Shown here: in pieces, positions 26,939 to 35,958 of the stretch
How the letters are laid out: the number at the start of each line of letters is the position of its first letter
Numbering within the stretch: the stretch's first letter is position 1
Assembly (NCBI RefSeq): GCF_027924405.1
Contig: NZ_AP026978.1
Location: 5,890,001 to 5,954,000 of the forward strand
DNA from: Nocardia sputorum
GTDB lineage: Bacteria > Actinomycetota > Actinomycetes > Mycobacteriales > Mycobacteriaceae
Direction: 5' to 3'
Length of the DNA: 64,000 nucleotides
The notes under the pieces: model-generated
Databases searched by the model: none
The model's input: the letters and a program-made list of their open reading frames with translations, nothing else
Told to the model about the DNA's origin: nothing
Made by a program: the position numbers and the translations under genes

Positions 26939-28171
26939 CTACCGCGCCGCTCGCTCCTTGTGCCCGGCCGAGCATGATCCGCGCGCGGTCCAGACGGTCG
27001 CCGTGAACAACAAGAAGCCGATCGCGGCCAGGGCGGCGCCGACCACGGCTGGCGCCGTGTAGCCCAGGCCCGCGGCGATGACCAGGCCACCCAGCCAGGC
27101 GCCTGCGGCGTTGGCGATGTTCAGAGCGGCGTGGTTGAGGGCGGCGGCGAGGGTCTGGGCGTCGGCTGCCACGTCCATCAAGCGGGTTTGCAGGCCGGGC
27201 GCAAGCGCGGCCCCGGACGCGCCGACCAGCAACGCGCCGAAGGCCGCGGTGTACGGGTTGTGCGCGGCGGCGACGAAGCCGCCGAGGATGACGGTCATCG
27301 CGACCATCGACACGGAGATGGCCCGGTCCACACCGCGATCGGCGAGCACACCGCCGGCGATGTTCCCGATCACCATGCCCACGCCGAACAACATCAGCAC
27401 CAACGGGACCGCGCCGGCGCGCAGACCGGCGACGTCGGTGAGCGTGGTCGCGATGTAGGTGTAGACGGCGAACATGCCGCCGAATCCGACGGCGCCCACC
27501 AGCAGCGTCAACAGCACCTGTGGACGGCGCAGCGCGCCGAGTTCGGTCATCGGATCGGTCACCGTGACACCGGTGAGTTCGGGGACGAAGCGCAGTAGCG
27601 CGGCTACGGTGGTCACCCCGATCAGCGCGACCACTACGAACGCGTCCCGCCAGCCGAGATGCTGGCCGAGCCAGGTAGCTGCGGGAACGCCGACGACATT
27701 GGCGGCGCTCAATCCCAGCATAACTCCAGCAACTGCCTTGGCTCGCTGCCCTACCGGGGCGAGAGTGGCGGCGGCCAGCGAGGCGACGCCGAAATAGGCA
27801 CCGTGCGGCAATCCGGAGACGAACCGCGCCAGGACCAACATCCCGAACGAGGGCGCCAGCACGGTCGCCGCGTTTCCGACGGTGAACGCCACCATGAGCG
27901 CCACGAGCAGGCGCTTGCGCGGCACCCGCGCGCACAACGCCGCGATCAGGGGCGCGCCGATCACCACACCGAGCGCGTAGGCCGACACCGCATGTCCCGC
28001 GGTCGGCTCGGAGACGTGCACGGCCGACGCGATGTCCGGCAGCAAACCCATGGTGACGAACTCGGTCGTCCCGATCCCGAATCCGCCGAGGGCCAGCGCC
28101 AGCATGGCGGGTACGTGCCAATCGGTGCGTCCGGGCGGAGCGGCGGCACTGGTAATCACAGGGCTGGTCAC
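26939..28171 (-). CDS. MFS efflux transporter (DHA1 family, AraJ/NepI-like)
   Basis: A roughly 410-residue, 12-helix major facilitator. The N-terminus has GIGTTEFVTMGLLPDIASA, typical of sugar/purine or chloramphenicol efflux-type DHA1 proteins. Loop 2-3 carries RVPRKRLLVALM and helix 5 has GLSAANVVGVPAATWLGQ. The start is uncertain: GTG at 28171 is used, another GTG at 28231 adds 20 residues, and neither has a clear ribosome site. The substrate is unknown. Confidence 0.85.
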   Translation of the reverse strand: MTSPVITSAAAPPGRTDWHVPAMLALALGGFGIGTTEFVTMGLLPDIASAVHVSEPTAGHAVSAYALGVVIGAPLIAALCARVPRKRLLVALMVAFTVGNAATVLAPSFGMLVLARFVSGLPHGAYFGVASLAAATLAPVGQRAKAVAGVMLGLSAANVVGVPAATWLGQHLGWRDAFVVVALIGVTTVAALLRFVPELTGVTVTDPMTELGALRRPQVLLTLLVGAVGFGGMFAVYTYIATTLTDVAGLRAGAVPLVLMLFGVGMVIGNIAGGVLADRGVDRAISVSMVAMTVILGGFVAAAHNPYTAAFGALLVGASGAALAPGLQTRLMDVAADAQTLAAALNHAALNIANAAGAWLGGLVIAAGLGYTAPAVVGAALAAIGFLLFTATVWTARGSCSAGHKERAAR

Positions 28172-28266
28172 GTGTTCATGTAACCGGCCACGGCCCGCAT
28201 TCGCTTCCCGGGCGAAGGTGAGTTCGCCCACCGCAAGGGCGTGAACGACAGTCGCGAAAACAGTCC

Positions 28267-28339
28267 GGGCACCCGTTCCACCGAGGTGGGGCGGGTGCCC
28301 GAGATTCAGCCCGGCGCTGGGTTGGGCACCCAGCGCCGG
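28267..28339 (-). terminator. Twin hairpins after icd
   Basis: Two stems lie between the icd stop and the MFS gene: GGGCACCCG with CGGGTGCCC (28267-28275/28292-28300) and a 12-bp stem CCGGCGCTGGGT with ACCCAGCGCCGG (28311-28322/28328-28339, 5-nt loop). No U-tract follows on either strand, so termination is likely but not certain. Confidence 0.5.
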
Positions 28340-28402
28340 AGTCGGCCGCGACGCGGCCCGGCCCCGCGACCCGGCCCCGCGACGACGCGGCGCCGGAGCG
28401 GC

Positions 28403-29620
28403 TCAGCGCAGTGCGCGAGCCAAATTGGCGTCCAGCGCGCCGAGGAACTCCTCGGTGCTCAGGTAGCCCTGGTCACCGCCGACGAGCAGCGCGAGGTCCT
28501 TGGTCATCTGGCCGCCCTCGACGGTCTTGATGACGACGTCTTCCAGGGTCTGCGCGAACCCGATCACCTCGGGGGTGTTGTCGAGCTTGCCGCGATGCTC
28601 GAGCCCGCGGGTCCAGGCGAAGATGGACGCGATCGGGTTGGTCGAGGTCGGCTTGCCCTGCTGGTGCTGGCGGTAGTGCCGGGTGACGGTGCCGTGCGCG
28701 GCCTCGGCCTCACAGGTCTGCCCGTCCGGAGTGAGCAGCACCGACGTCATCAGGCCGAGCGAACCGAAGCCCTGGGCCACCGTGTCGGACTGCACGTCGC
28801 CGTCGTAGTTCTTGCACGCCCAGACGTAGCCGCCCTCCCACTTCATCGAGGAGGCGACCATGTCGTCGATCAGGCGGTGCTCGTAGGTGAGGCCCGCCGC
28901 GTCGAACTGGCTCTTGAACTCGGCGTCGAAGATGTCCTGGAAGGTGTCCTTGAACATGCCGTCGTAGGCCTTGAGGATGGTGTTCTTCGTCGACATGTAC
29001 ACCGGGTAGTTCTGCTGCAGGCCGTAGTTGAACGACGCCCGCGCGAAATCCTCGATCGACTTGCGGAAGTTGTACATGCCCATGACGACGCCGCCGTCCT
29101 CGGGCATCTTCACGACCTCGTGCACGATCGGCTCGCTGCCGTCGTCCGGGGTGAAGGTCAAGGTGACGGTGCCGCCCTGGAACACCTTGAAATCGGTGGC
29201 GCGGTACTGGTCGCCGAAGGCGTGGCGGCCGATGATGATCGGCTTGGTCCAGCCCGGAACCAGCCGGGGAACGTTCGAGATGATGATCGGGGCGCGGAAG
29301 ATCGTGCCGCCCAGGATGTTGCGGATGGTGCCGTTGGGCGAGCGCCACATCTTCTTGAGGCCGAATTCCTTGACCCGCGCCTCGTCCGGGGTGATGGTGG
29401 CGCACTTCACACCGACGCCGTGCCGCTTGATGGCTTCGGCGGCGTCGACGGTGACCTGGTCGTCTGTCTTGTCCCGGTACTCGATGCCGAGGTCGTAGTA
29501 CTCCAGGTTCACATCGAGATACGGGTGGATCAGCTTGTCCTTGATGAACTGCCAGATGATCCGGGTCATCTCGTCGCCGTCGAGTTCTACGACGGTGCCT
29601 TCAACCTTGATCTTGGACAT
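28403..29620 (-). CDS. icd: NADP-dependent isocitrate dehydrogenase
   Basis: A 405-residue homodimeric isocitrate dehydrogenase of the eukaryotic-like type (Rv3339c/icd1 class), making 2-oxoglutarate and NADPH in the TCA cycle. [13 protein letters not shown], the substrate loop [16 protein letters not shown] and [20 protein letters not shown] are diagnostic. Length is full. In M. tuberculosis the gene sits beside the met genes; here an exporter/TetR pair lies between. The 351-bp stretch 29621-29971 upstream holds its presumed promoter and, at its far end, a hairpin; nothing else is seen. Confidence 0.97.
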   Translation of the reverse strand: MSKIKVEGTVVELDGDEMTRIIWQFIKDKLIHPYLDVNLEYYDLGIEYRDKTDDQVTVDAAEAIKRHGVGVKCATITPDEARVKEFGLKKMWRSPNGTIRNILGGTIFRAPIIISNVPRLVPGWTKPIIIGRHAFGDQYRATDFKVFQGGTVTLTFTPDDGSEPIVHEVVKMPEDGGVVMGMYNFRKSIEDFARASFNYGLQQNYPVYMSTKNTILKAYDGMFKDTFQDIFDAEFKSQFDAAGLTYEHRLIDDMVASSMKWEGGYVWACKNYDGDVQSDTVAQGFGSLGLMTSVLLTPDGQTCEAEAAHGTVTRHYRQHQQGKPTSTNPIASIFAWTRGLEHRGKLDNTPEVIGFAQTLEDVVIKTVEGGQMTKDLALLVGGDQGYLSTEEFLGALDANLARALR

Positions 29621-29923
29621 GGATCTTCGTGTCCTCCTAGGATGGTGCCCTCATTGCACGGCCAGGCGAACACGCTTGTGAGCGGACCCCAGCTGTTCCA
29701 ACAGACAACGTATATGTCCCGCGTTGTCGGCGAGACGTGTGGTGCAAACAAGACAAGCGTACTGCTGCCCGAGTCCTCACCGCACGGGCAGCCCCCGGAG
29801 TGAGCTGCGCCACCTTTGTTACCGATTGGTAGGTCGGCGACGGCTCTCGGGGCATCCGCGCAACCGCCGTCGCCGCCATGATCCGCCTTCCTTCCCGGCC
29901 CGGCAACCGTCTGGCAGACGACG

Positions 29924-29957
29924 AGGTCCGCGCAACGTCGTGACGTTGCGCGGACCT
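29924..29957 (-). terminator. Long hairpin after the exporter gene
   Basis: A perfect 16-bp stem (AGGTCCGCGCAACGTC at 29924-29939 with its complement at 29942-29957), 15 bp beyond the stop of the exporter gene on the minus strand. No U-tract follows, so its efficiency as a terminator is uncertain. Confidence 0.55.
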
Positions 29958-29971
29958 CTCGGGCGGGCGGA

Positions 29972-31471
29972 TCAGACCGCGACCGGAATCCGGGTTCCTT
30001 CCTCGGAACCCTCGATGAGGTTCTCCGGCCGGTCCCGGATCATCAGGGCGATGATCGGGATGGCCGCGAGGAAGAACCCGGCGCCCACATAGAAGGCGAC
30101 GTCGTAGCTGTGGATCGCGGCACGCGCGGCCAGGTTGTCGATGCCCGGGTTGTCCTGCGCGAAGGACTTGGCCACCTGCACCGAGATCGTGGTCAGCAGC
30201 GCCGTCCCGACCGCACCGCCAACCTGCTGCGCCGCGTTCAGCAGCGCGGAGGCGACGCCGGAGTCCTCTTCCTCCACCTGATGCAGCGCGACCGTCTGCA
30301 TCCCGACGAACAGCGGACCCATGCCGAGCGCGATGAGCACCTGAGCCGGCAGCACCCCGGCGAGGAAGCTGTCGCCGTAGCCGAGCTGGGCCAGCAGCAG
30401 CAGGCCGATGACACCGAGCACGGCGCCGGCCAGCATCAGCGGCCGCGGGCCGAGCTTCGGGAGCAGGGCGCTGGTGACACCCGCCGAGATCGCGATGCCC
30501 GCCGGGAACGGCAGGAACGCGAAGCCCGCCTTCAGCGCGGAGTAGCCCAGCGTGATCTGGAAGTAGTAGCTCAGGAACAGGAACATCGCGAACATCGCGA
30601 TCGGGATGAGCAGCGCGGCGAGGAACGCGCCGCCCCGGTTGATCTCACCCGGAATGTGCAGCGGCAGCAGCGGGTTCGACGAGCGCCGTTCGATCGCGAC
30701 GAAGGCGGCGAGCAGGACCAGCCCGGCGACGAGCAGCGCGAGGGTGCTGCCGGCCAGCCAGCCGTCGTCGGCGGCGCGGCTGAAGCCGTACACGATGGCG
30801 ATCAGGCCGAGCGTCACCGTGACGGCACCGGGCACGTCGTATCCCCCGCTGCGCGGCGCGGGCACGTCCTTGGCGACCCAGGCCAGCGCACCGAACAGCG
30901 CGATGAGCGCGATCGGGGTGTTGACCAGCAAGCACCAGCGCCAGGAGGCGTATTCGGTGAGCGCGCCGCCCGCGATCAGGCCGAGCGCCGCACCACCCGC
31001 GGAGATACCCGCGAACACGCCGAACGCGGTGGCCCGCTCACCCGGTTCGGTGAAGGTCACCGACAGCAGCGAGAGCGCCGCCGGGGCGAGCAGCGCGGCG
31101 AACGCGCCTTGCAACGCGCGCCCGGCGAACAGTTCCGCGCCGTTCTGCGCGAGACCGGCCAGCGCCGAAGCGCCCGCGAAACCGATCAGGCCGATGATGA
31201 AGATGCGGCGCCGGCCGAGGTAATCGGCCAACCTGCCGCCCAGCAGCAGCAAGCCGCCGAAGATCAGCGTGTAGGCGGTGAGCATCCATTGCCGGTTGCC
31301 GTCGCTGATGTCGAGATCACGCTGCGCGAACGGCAGCGAGATGGTCACGATGGTGGCGTCCAGCACCACCATGAGCTGGGCCAATGCGATCACTGCCAGC
31401 GCGAGCCAGCGCGCCGAACCGGCCGCTGTCCGCGGCGCCTGCACCGCCGTTGCCGTTTCCGTCACGGTCAT
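29972..31471 (-). CDS. DHA2-family (EmrB/QacA) multidrug exporter
   Basis: A 499-residue, 14-helix drug:proton antiporter. LDATIVTISLPFAQRDL is motif D1, GRLADYLGRRRIFIIGL is motif A and AALGLIAGGALTEYASWRW holds motif C. It is divergent from a TetR gene with two nested palindromes in the 125-bp interval, the usual arrangement for inducible efflux. It interrupts the icd-met gene neighbourhood known from mycobacteria, which suggests a local insertion of the exporter/regulator pair. Confidence 0.92.
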   Translation of the reverse strand: MTVTETATAVQAPRTAAGSARWLALAVIALAQLMVVLDATIVTISLPFAQRDLDISDGNRQWMLTAYTLIFGGLLLLGGRLADYLGRRRIFIIGLIGFAGASALAGLAQNGAELFAGRALQGAFAALLAPAALSLLSVTFTEPGERATAFGVFAGISAGGAALGLIAGGALTEYASWRWCLLVNTPIALIALFGALAWVAKDVPAPRSGGYDVPGAVTVTLGLIAIVYGFSRAADDGWLAGSTLALLVAGLVLLAAFVAIERRSSNPLLPLHIPGEINRGGAFLAALLIPIAMFAMFLFLSYYFQITLGYSALKAGFAFLPFPAGIAISAGVTSALLPKLGPRPLMLAGAVLGVIGLLLLAQLGYGDSFLAGVLPAQVLIALGMGPLFVGMQTVALHQVEEEDSGVASALLNAAQQVGGAVGTALLTTISVQVAKSFAQDNPGIDNLAARAAIHSYDVAFYVGAGFFLAAIPIIALMIRDRPENLIEGSEEGTRIPVAV

Positions 31472-31509
31472 CTCCTCGTCTTCGTCGTCCGAGCCATCCT
31501 GTCATCGAG

Positions 31510-31551
31510 CGACATTTGTCGTCAAGAGAAAAATGTCGCATTACGACATTT
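31510..31551. promoter_or_regulatory. Two TetR operators between exporter and regulator
   Basis: CGACATTTGTCG (31510-31521) and AAATGTCG-CATTA-CGACATTT (31531-31551) are both perfect inverted repeats sharing the CGACATTT half-site. They lie 38-80 bp upstream of the exporter ATG and 45 bp before the TetR ATG. Confidence 0.7.
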
Positions 31552-31596
31552 GACCGTTAAGGACAGGAAAACAGCAGGTTGCGTTAGCATGGGGAC

Positions 31597-32310
31597 ATGC
31601 TCGAGTCATCGGCGCCGATGGGCGCGAGCGCAGCGGCCGACCGCGCCGCGAGCGCCCCACCGACCACAGGGCTGCGCGAACGCAAAAAGCAGCAGACGAG
31701 GTTGCGCATCATCGCGGCCGCCTTGGATCTGTGCGATACGCAGGGCTTCGACGCGACCACGATCGAGCAGATCGCCCACGTGGCGGACGTCTCACCGCGC
31801 ACGATCAATCGCTATTTCGACAACAAGGAGGACATCGTCCTCGGGCCGGTCCAGGACTTCGGCCGCACCATCGCCGAGACGCTGCGCGAGCTGCCCCGCA
31901 CGGGCAACGAACTCGAGGCGCTGCGCACGGCCTTCCTGCACGTGGTCGATCGGGCCGCCGAGGCCGGCGATGCCGATCCGCTGTCGTTCCGGCAGTTCCA
32001 GCAGATACAGCGCATCCTGCGCAGCAGCCCTTCGGTCAGCGCGCGCAGCATGGAACACGCCGACGACAAGAACACCGCGATCGCGGCGGTGGTCGCCGAG
32101 CGTCTGGGCACCACACCCGACGCGCGTCCCGTGCGGCTCATCGTCGGCACCTGGCAACTGATCGGCCACATCGGCATGGAATGCTCGGACGACACATTCC
32201 TGGACGAGGACCTGTCGGCCGCGGCCAGGGCGGGGCGCGCCGCGTTCACCGAGGCCTACGACGAGTTCGTCCGCGCCTGCTGCGGGGCGCAGAACGCCGC
32301 GGACCAGTGA
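31597..32310 (+). CDS. TetR-family regulator of the adjacent exporter
   Basis: A 237-residue TetR protein: HTH at about 35-80 (GFDATTIEQIAHVADVSPRT, INRYFDNKEDIV). The C-terminal domain has the MftR/TetR_C-like pattern RFAFLHVVDR-type helices and FRQFQQIQRIL. The ATG at 31597 is used; an ATG at 31618 would shorten the unstructured N-terminus. It probably represses the divergent exporter through the CGACATTT palindromes. Confidence 0.88.
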   Translation: MLESSAPMGASAAADRAASAPPTTGLRERKKQQTRLRIIAAALDLCDTQGFDATTIEQIAHVADVSPRTINRYFDNKEDIVLGPVQDFGRTIAETLRELPRTGNELEALRTAFLHVVDRAAEAGDADPLSFRQFQQIQRILRSSPSVSARSMEHADDKNTAIAAVVAERLGTTPDARPVRLIVGTWQLIGHIGMECSDDTFLDEDLSAAARAGRAAFTEAYDEFVRACCGAQNAADQ

Positions 32311-32348
32311 GTTCGGTGGAGGATTTCGAGCGCTGACCGCCCGCCGGT

Positions 32349-32461
32349 TATGATGCCGGGCAGGTCATGAGTACCAGCGCCAAGCCCCGGCTCGCTGGTC
32401 GGCAACCCTCCAGCCGCGGTGGGGTGCTCCGGGTGATGACCTGGCTCCCGAAAGCCGGGAG
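32349..32461 (+). ncRNA. SAM-IV riboswitch with promoter
   Basis: A -10 TATGAT at 32349-32354 precedes the leader. The aptamer has P1 AGGTCAT (32362-32368) with ATGACCT (32436-32442), the conserved core GAGTACCAGCGCCAAGCCCC and GGTCGGCAACCCTCCAGCCG, and the extra 3' hairpin GCTCCCG/CGGGAGC (32444-32450/32455-32461) that marks SAM-IV. The class regulates actinobacterial methionine genes, here the metY remnant and metX. Confidence 0.85.
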
Positions 32462-32487
32462 CAAGCGCGTAACAGGAGGTCGCCGGC

Positions 32488-32520
32488 ATGTGTTGTTGTT
32501 CGTCACCCACACACCGCTAA
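32488..32520 (+). CDS. Met-Cys-Cys-Cys leader peptide (possible cysteine attenuator)
   Basis: A 10-codon ORF, MCCCSSPTHR, lies between the riboswitch and the met genes. It has a near-ideal ribosome site AGGAGGT seven bases before the ATG, and three consecutive TGT codons. Polycysteine leader peptides control sulfur genes in mycobacteria by ribosome stalling when cysteine is short. Here the same device would sit in series with a SAM riboswitch. Translation is well supported by the ribosome site; the regulatory role is inference. Confidence 0.65.
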   Translation: MCCCSSPTHR

Positions 32521-32559
32521 CCCCTGCTGTACCGGCGAACACCTGCTTGGGAGCAAACC

Positions 32560-32661
32560 ATGAGTGAATTCACCGCGCCCGGGGCCGAGCCCGCGCAGTG
32601 GTCTTTCCGCAGCGTGGACATCGCGGATACACACGCCGGTTTCGCGACGGCGGCGACGTGA
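32560..32661 (+). pseudogene. metY: metY internal-deletion remnant
   Basis: A 33-codon frame begins [16 protein letters not shown], which resembles the N-terminus of O-acetylhomoserine sulfhydrylase (MetY), and ends [15 protein letters not shown], which resembles the MetY C-terminus (the ...IADLDAGFA... end). The roughly 400 residues between, including the PLP lysine, are missing. The frame is open and its stop overlaps the metX GTG (GTGA), as an intact metY would. In related genomes metY occupies this place between the riboswitch and metX. An unrelated small ORF is the alternative. Confidence 0.6.
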
Positions 32662-33815
32662 CCGTGGGCACCGAAGCGAGCGCACGGACCTCCGGCGTCG
32701 CCCTGCCGCCCCCGGATGGGCGGCTCGGCACCATCGCCATCGGGGACGTGCGACTGGAGAATGGCGCGGTGATCCCGGACGTCCACTTGGCGGTGCAGCG
32801 CTGGGGCGAGCTCTCGCCCGGCCTGGACAACGTCGTGCTGGTCGAACACGCGCTGACCGGCGACTCACACGTCGTCGGAAAGCCCGACGACGTGCACCCG
32901 ATGCCCGGCTGGTGGGACGGCATGGTCGGACCTGGTGCGCCGCTGGACACCGATGAATGGTGCGTGATCGCGACGAACGTGCTCGGCGGCTGCAAGGGCA
33001 GCACCGGGCCCTCCAGCCTCGCCCCGGACGGAAAGCCCTGGGGCGCAAGATTTCCCGAAATATCCATTCGCGATCAGGTGACCGCCGAGGCGGCTCTGTT
33101 CGACCTGCTCGGCATCGAGCGGCTCGCCGCCGTTGTCGGCGGGTCGATGGGCGGCATGCGGGTGCTCGAGTGGATGGTGGGGTCGCCGGAGCGGGTCGCC
33201 GCAGCACTGGTGCTCGCGGTCGGCGCCCGCGCCACCGCCGACCAGATCGGCACCCAGACCACCCAGATCGCGGCGATCAAGGCCGATCCGGACTGGCAGG
33301 GCGGCGACTATCACGGCACCGGCCGTGCCCCGACGACGGGCATGGCCCTGGCCCGCCGGATCGCGCACCTGACCTACCGCACCGAATTCGAGCTGGATCA
33401 CCGGTTCGAGAACAAGCCGCAGGACGACGAGGACCCGTGGCACGGCGGCCGCTACGCTGTGCAGAGCTACCTGGACCACCAGGCCGAAAAGCTCTGTAAG
33501 CGTTTCGATCCCGCCACCTACGTGCTGCTGACCGAAGCGATGAACCGCCACGACGTCGGTCGCGGCCGGGGCGGCATCGAGGCGGCGCTCGCGGCGACGC
33601 CGGTGCCGTGCGTGGTCGGCGGCGTCGACTCCGACCGGCTGTACCCGCTGCGGACCCAGCAGGAACTCGCCGATCTGCTGCCCGGCTGCGATGGGCTGGA
33701 CGTCGTGCACTCACGCGACGGGCACGACGGATTCCTCACCGAAGCGGCGGCGGTGTCGAAGCTGCTGACCGAGACCATGCGCCTGGCCCGGGACGTGGTG
33801 CGGCCCGAACGCTGA
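32658..33815 (+). CDS. metX: Homoserine O-acetyltransferase
   Basis: A 385-residue alpha/beta-hydrolase-fold acyltransferase making O-acetyl-L-homoserine for methionine synthesis. The nucleophile is S163 in GGSMGGM, with D326 in DSDRLYP and H356 in DGHDGF as acid and base. [14 protein letters not shown] is the family signature. The GTG start overlaps the metY-remnant stop by four bases, so translation is coupled to it. Control by the SAM-IV riboswitch upstream is expected. Its sulfhydrylase partner is missing from the window. Confidence 0.95.
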   Translation: MTVGTEASARTSGVALPPPDGRLGTIAIGDVRLENGAVIPDVHLAVQRWGELSPGLDNVVLVEHALTGDSHVVGKPDDVHPMPGWWDGMVGPGAPLDTDEWCVIATNVLGGCKGSTGPSSLAPDGKPWGARFPEISIRDQVTAEAALFDLLGIERLAAVVGGSMGGMRVLEWMVGSPERVAAALVLAVGARATADQIGTQTTQIAAIKADPDWQGGDYHGTGRAPTTGMALARRIAHLTYRTEFELDHRFENKPQDDEDPWHGGRYAVQSYLDHQAEKLCKRFDPATYVLLTEAMNRHDVGRGRGGIEAALAATPVPCVVGGVDSDRLYPLRTQQELADLLPGCDGLDVVHSRDGHDGFLTEAAAVSKLLTETMRLARDVVRPER

Positions 33816-33888
33816 GCGGTTCCGCCCGGCCGCCCAGCGCCGAACAGTGCCCGGCGGCGTTCCGAGCGCCGTCCGCGTCGCCTTGTGC

Positions 33889-34266
33889 TCAGAGCGCCGC
33901 GCCCCGCCGCGCGGCTTCGATCTGGTTGATGTTGGTTTCGATCCATTCCCGCAGCGCGGCGATCGGCGTGCGCAGACTGTGGCCGAGTTCGGTGAGCGTG
34001 TAGTCCACCCGCGGCGGGACGGTGGGATGCACCGTGCGGGTGACGAATCCGTCGTTCTCCAATTGCCGCAACGTCTGCGTCAGCATCTTCTGCGAGATCC
34101 CCTCGATGCGGTGGCGCAGGTCGGTGTAGCGCAGGGTGCCGTCGGCGAGCGCGTCGATGATGAGCACCGTCCACTTGCCCGCGATGTGGTCGAGAACCTC
34201 CCGCGTCGGGCACTTCGCGGAGTACACGTCGGAGGGCAGGCCGGAACTTGCGACGAAGGTGGACAC
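33889..34266 (-). CDS. HxlR-type winged-helix regulator
   Basis: A 125-residue regulator. The HxlR signature is present: C19-P (SAKCPTREVLDHIAGKW), LRYTDLRHRIEGISQKMLTQ and YTLTELGHSL. The single N-terminal cysteine before the winged helix is the sensing residue in redox- or quinone-responsive relatives such as QorR and YodB. It is divergent from a nitroreductase, a pairing usual for electrophile-responsive detoxification. Confidence 0.9.
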   Translation of the reverse strand: MSTFVASSGLPSDVYSAKCPTREVLDHIAGKWTVLIIDALADGTLRYTDLRHRIEGISQKMLTQTLRQLENDGFVTRTVHPTVPPRVDYTLTELGHSLRTPIAALREWIETNINQIEAARRGAAL

Positions 34267-34328
34267 CTATCGGAGTGTAGCGCACTTATCAGTGCCTTCT
34301 TCCTATTGGAGTGTGACTCTCCGATAGT
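34267..34328. promoter_or_regulatory. HxlR operator region and nitroreductase promoter
   Basis: Direct repeats CTATCGGAGTGT (34267-34278) and CTATTGGAGTGT (34303-34314), plus the distant dyad CTATCGGA/TCCGATAG, lie in the 69-bp divergent interval. A -10-like GATAGT (34323-34328) ends seven bases before the nitroreductase ATG, which has no ribosome site, suggesting a leaderless transcript. Confidence 0.5.
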
Positions 34329-34335
34329 TAGAAAT

Positions 34336-34983
34336 ATGGAAACGCAAACACTTTCGGTGGCCGACGCGATCCGTGGGCGTCGCACGGTACGGCACTACCG
34401 CCCGGACCCGGTGGCGCCCGAGCTGATCGAGGAGTTGCTCGAGCTGGCGATGCAAGCGCCGAGCGCGTGGAACATGCAGGACCGGTCGATCGTGGTGGTG
34501 ACGAGTGAATCCGGCCGCGCCGCGCTGTCGGAGGCGGCGTTCGGCCAGCCGCAGCCGAAGGAAGCGCCGGTGGTGCTGGTCTTCGTCGCCGATGCCGCCG
34601 CCTGGCGAGCGGCCAACGCCGACATCGCCGAACTGGCCGGCCGCAACGGCGCGTGGAACGCCGAGTTCACCGCCATGTTCGACACGCGCGCCGAGTACTT
34701 GGCACTGGAGCGGCACGGGCTGCTGCGGGAGAACGCCGTCAAGAACGCGATGATCGCCGCCACCTACGCGATGCTCGCCGCCACCGGCCTCGGCTTGGCC
34801 TCGGCGCCGATGAACGGCTGGGACCCCGCGCTGGTGAAACAAGCCATCGGCATCGGCGATCGCGACGATCTCGCCATCGCGGTGCTGGTCACCGTCGGCT
34901 ACAGCGACACCGTCCCACCGCACCCCGGCCGCCGCCCGCGGGAGCGAACGGTCTTCGCCGAGCGATATCCCGCTGCCCACTGA
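34336..34983 (+). CDS. Nitroreductase-family FMN oxidoreductase
   Basis: A 215-residue nitroreductase. RGRRTVRHYRPDPV at the N-terminus binds FMN phosphate and APSAWNMQD is the usual substrate-side loop. TGLGLASAPMNGWDP and GYSDTVPPHPGRRP are the remaining FMN-contacting segments. Such enzymes reduce quinones or nitro compounds with NAD(P)H. It is divergent from the HxlR gene, its likely regulator. Confidence 0.9.
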   Translation: METQTLSVADAIRGRRTVRHYRPDPVAPELIEELLELAMQAPSAWNMQDRSIVVVTSESGRAALSEAAFGQPQPKEAPVVLVFVADAAAWRAANADIAELAGRNGAWNAEFTAMFDTRAEYLALERHGLLRENAVKNAMIAATYAMLAATGLGLASAPMNGWDPALVKQAIGIGDRDDLAIAVLVTVGYSDTVPPHPGRRPRERTVFAERYPAAH

Positions 34984-35021
34984 TCGCTAGGGCGGCCCGG
35001 CCGGGCCCGGTCGCCCAAGTC

Positions 35022-35339
35022 TCAGCCGACGCCGAGCGTGTTGATCGTGGCGGCGAGAAACAGGATGCTCGACCCGAGCAGGGTCAGCGCGCCGACGTCG
35101 AAGGGCTTGCTGCGCACCGCCAGCAGCCCCACCCGCGCGGTCGGCAGGCACAGCCGGAACGCCGCCGCCAGCAACGTCGCCCCACCGAAGAAGAACGCCC
35201 CGCGCCGCCACCGATCGGACGCGACGAACACCACCGCCACCACGATGACCAGCGTCACAACCACCATCGGCAGATGGGAACGCAAGAACTCCGCCCCCGG
35301 ACTGCGTCGCCCGGCGACAGGCGTGTCGGCATCGGTCAC
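35022..35339 (-). CDS. DUF3017 membrane protein
   Basis: A 105-residue protein with three hydrophobic segments (MVVVTLVIVVAVVFVA, GAFFFGGATLLAAAFRLCL and the LTLLGSSILFLAATINTLGV end), matching DUF3017, an actinobacterial family often found next to folD. The GTG at 35339 is chosen because upstream codons look non-coding. Function is unknown; no folD is nearby here. Confidence 0.75.
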   Translation of the reverse strand: MTDADTPVAGRRSPGAEFLRSHLPMVVVTLVIVVAVVFVASDRWRRGAFFFGGATLLAAAFRLCLPTARVGLLAVRSKPFDVGALTLLGSSILFLAATINTLGVG

Positions 35340-35505
35340 GCCCCGATTCTTGCAGACGCACCCGCCACCGACCGGCAGCGGGCAGCCGCAGCAGGTCAGC
35401 GCCTCGGCAGTGACGATTGCGCGCGAAGCGTCGCCGCGATCGCCCGAGGAACACTGCTGGGCCACGAAATATGGCCAGGGCCGGTGAGCTGGCATCATCT
35501 CGATC

Positions 35506-35925
35506 ATGATCCTTCGACGACTCCCCCTTCTCGCGCTCGCCGCACTTCCGGTGGCGCTGGGTTCCGGCGCCACCGCGACCGCGACGCCTCCGCTGTCGGC
35601 TCCGGTGCTCGAAGAGGTCTTCTCGGTGCCCGGAACCGTGTCGGCGAAATTCCACAACCCCAACGCCGAGGGTGTGTGCTGGGTGTACAACGACGACACC
35701 GGGGAGATCTTCGGCGGCAACAACCCCACGTCGTTCGCCATCGCCTACGGCAAGATGGTTCAGACGTCGCTCGGCAACGGGTCCCTGCCCGCCGGGCAGA
35801 TGCGCGTGCGTGGCGCGTGCGCCTGGGAACGGCCCACCGGCGATCCCCGCGAGGGCTACACCGCGACGACGGACATCGTCACCGTCGACGTGGTCGGCAA
35901 GCCGAGCACGGGCAGCTTCGGCTGA
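35506..35925 (+). CDS. Small secreted protein
   Basis: A 139-residue exported protein with a typical signal peptide (MILRRLPLLALAALPVALGS, cleavage probably after ATATA). The mature part has two cysteines (in GVCWVYNDD and RGACAWERP) that could form a disulfide, and a beta-rich composition. I do not recognise the family. Similar small secreted proteins are common in Nocardia. It lies 33 bp upstream of trmL. Confidence 0.7.
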   Translation: MILRRLPLLALAALPVALGSGATATATPPLSAPVLEEVFSVPGTVSAKFHNPNAEGVCWVYNDDTGEIFGGNNPTSFAIAYGKMVQTSLGNGSLPAGQMRVRGACAWERPTGDPREGYTATTDIVTVDVVGKPSTGSFG

Positions 35926-35958
35926 GGCCGGGCCGAGAGACCTGATTGACTGACACCC

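Noticed and set aside
28241..29803. A 520-codon open frame on the + strand
   Set aside because: It is antisense to icd, which is complete and conserved; composition is that of a mirror frame.
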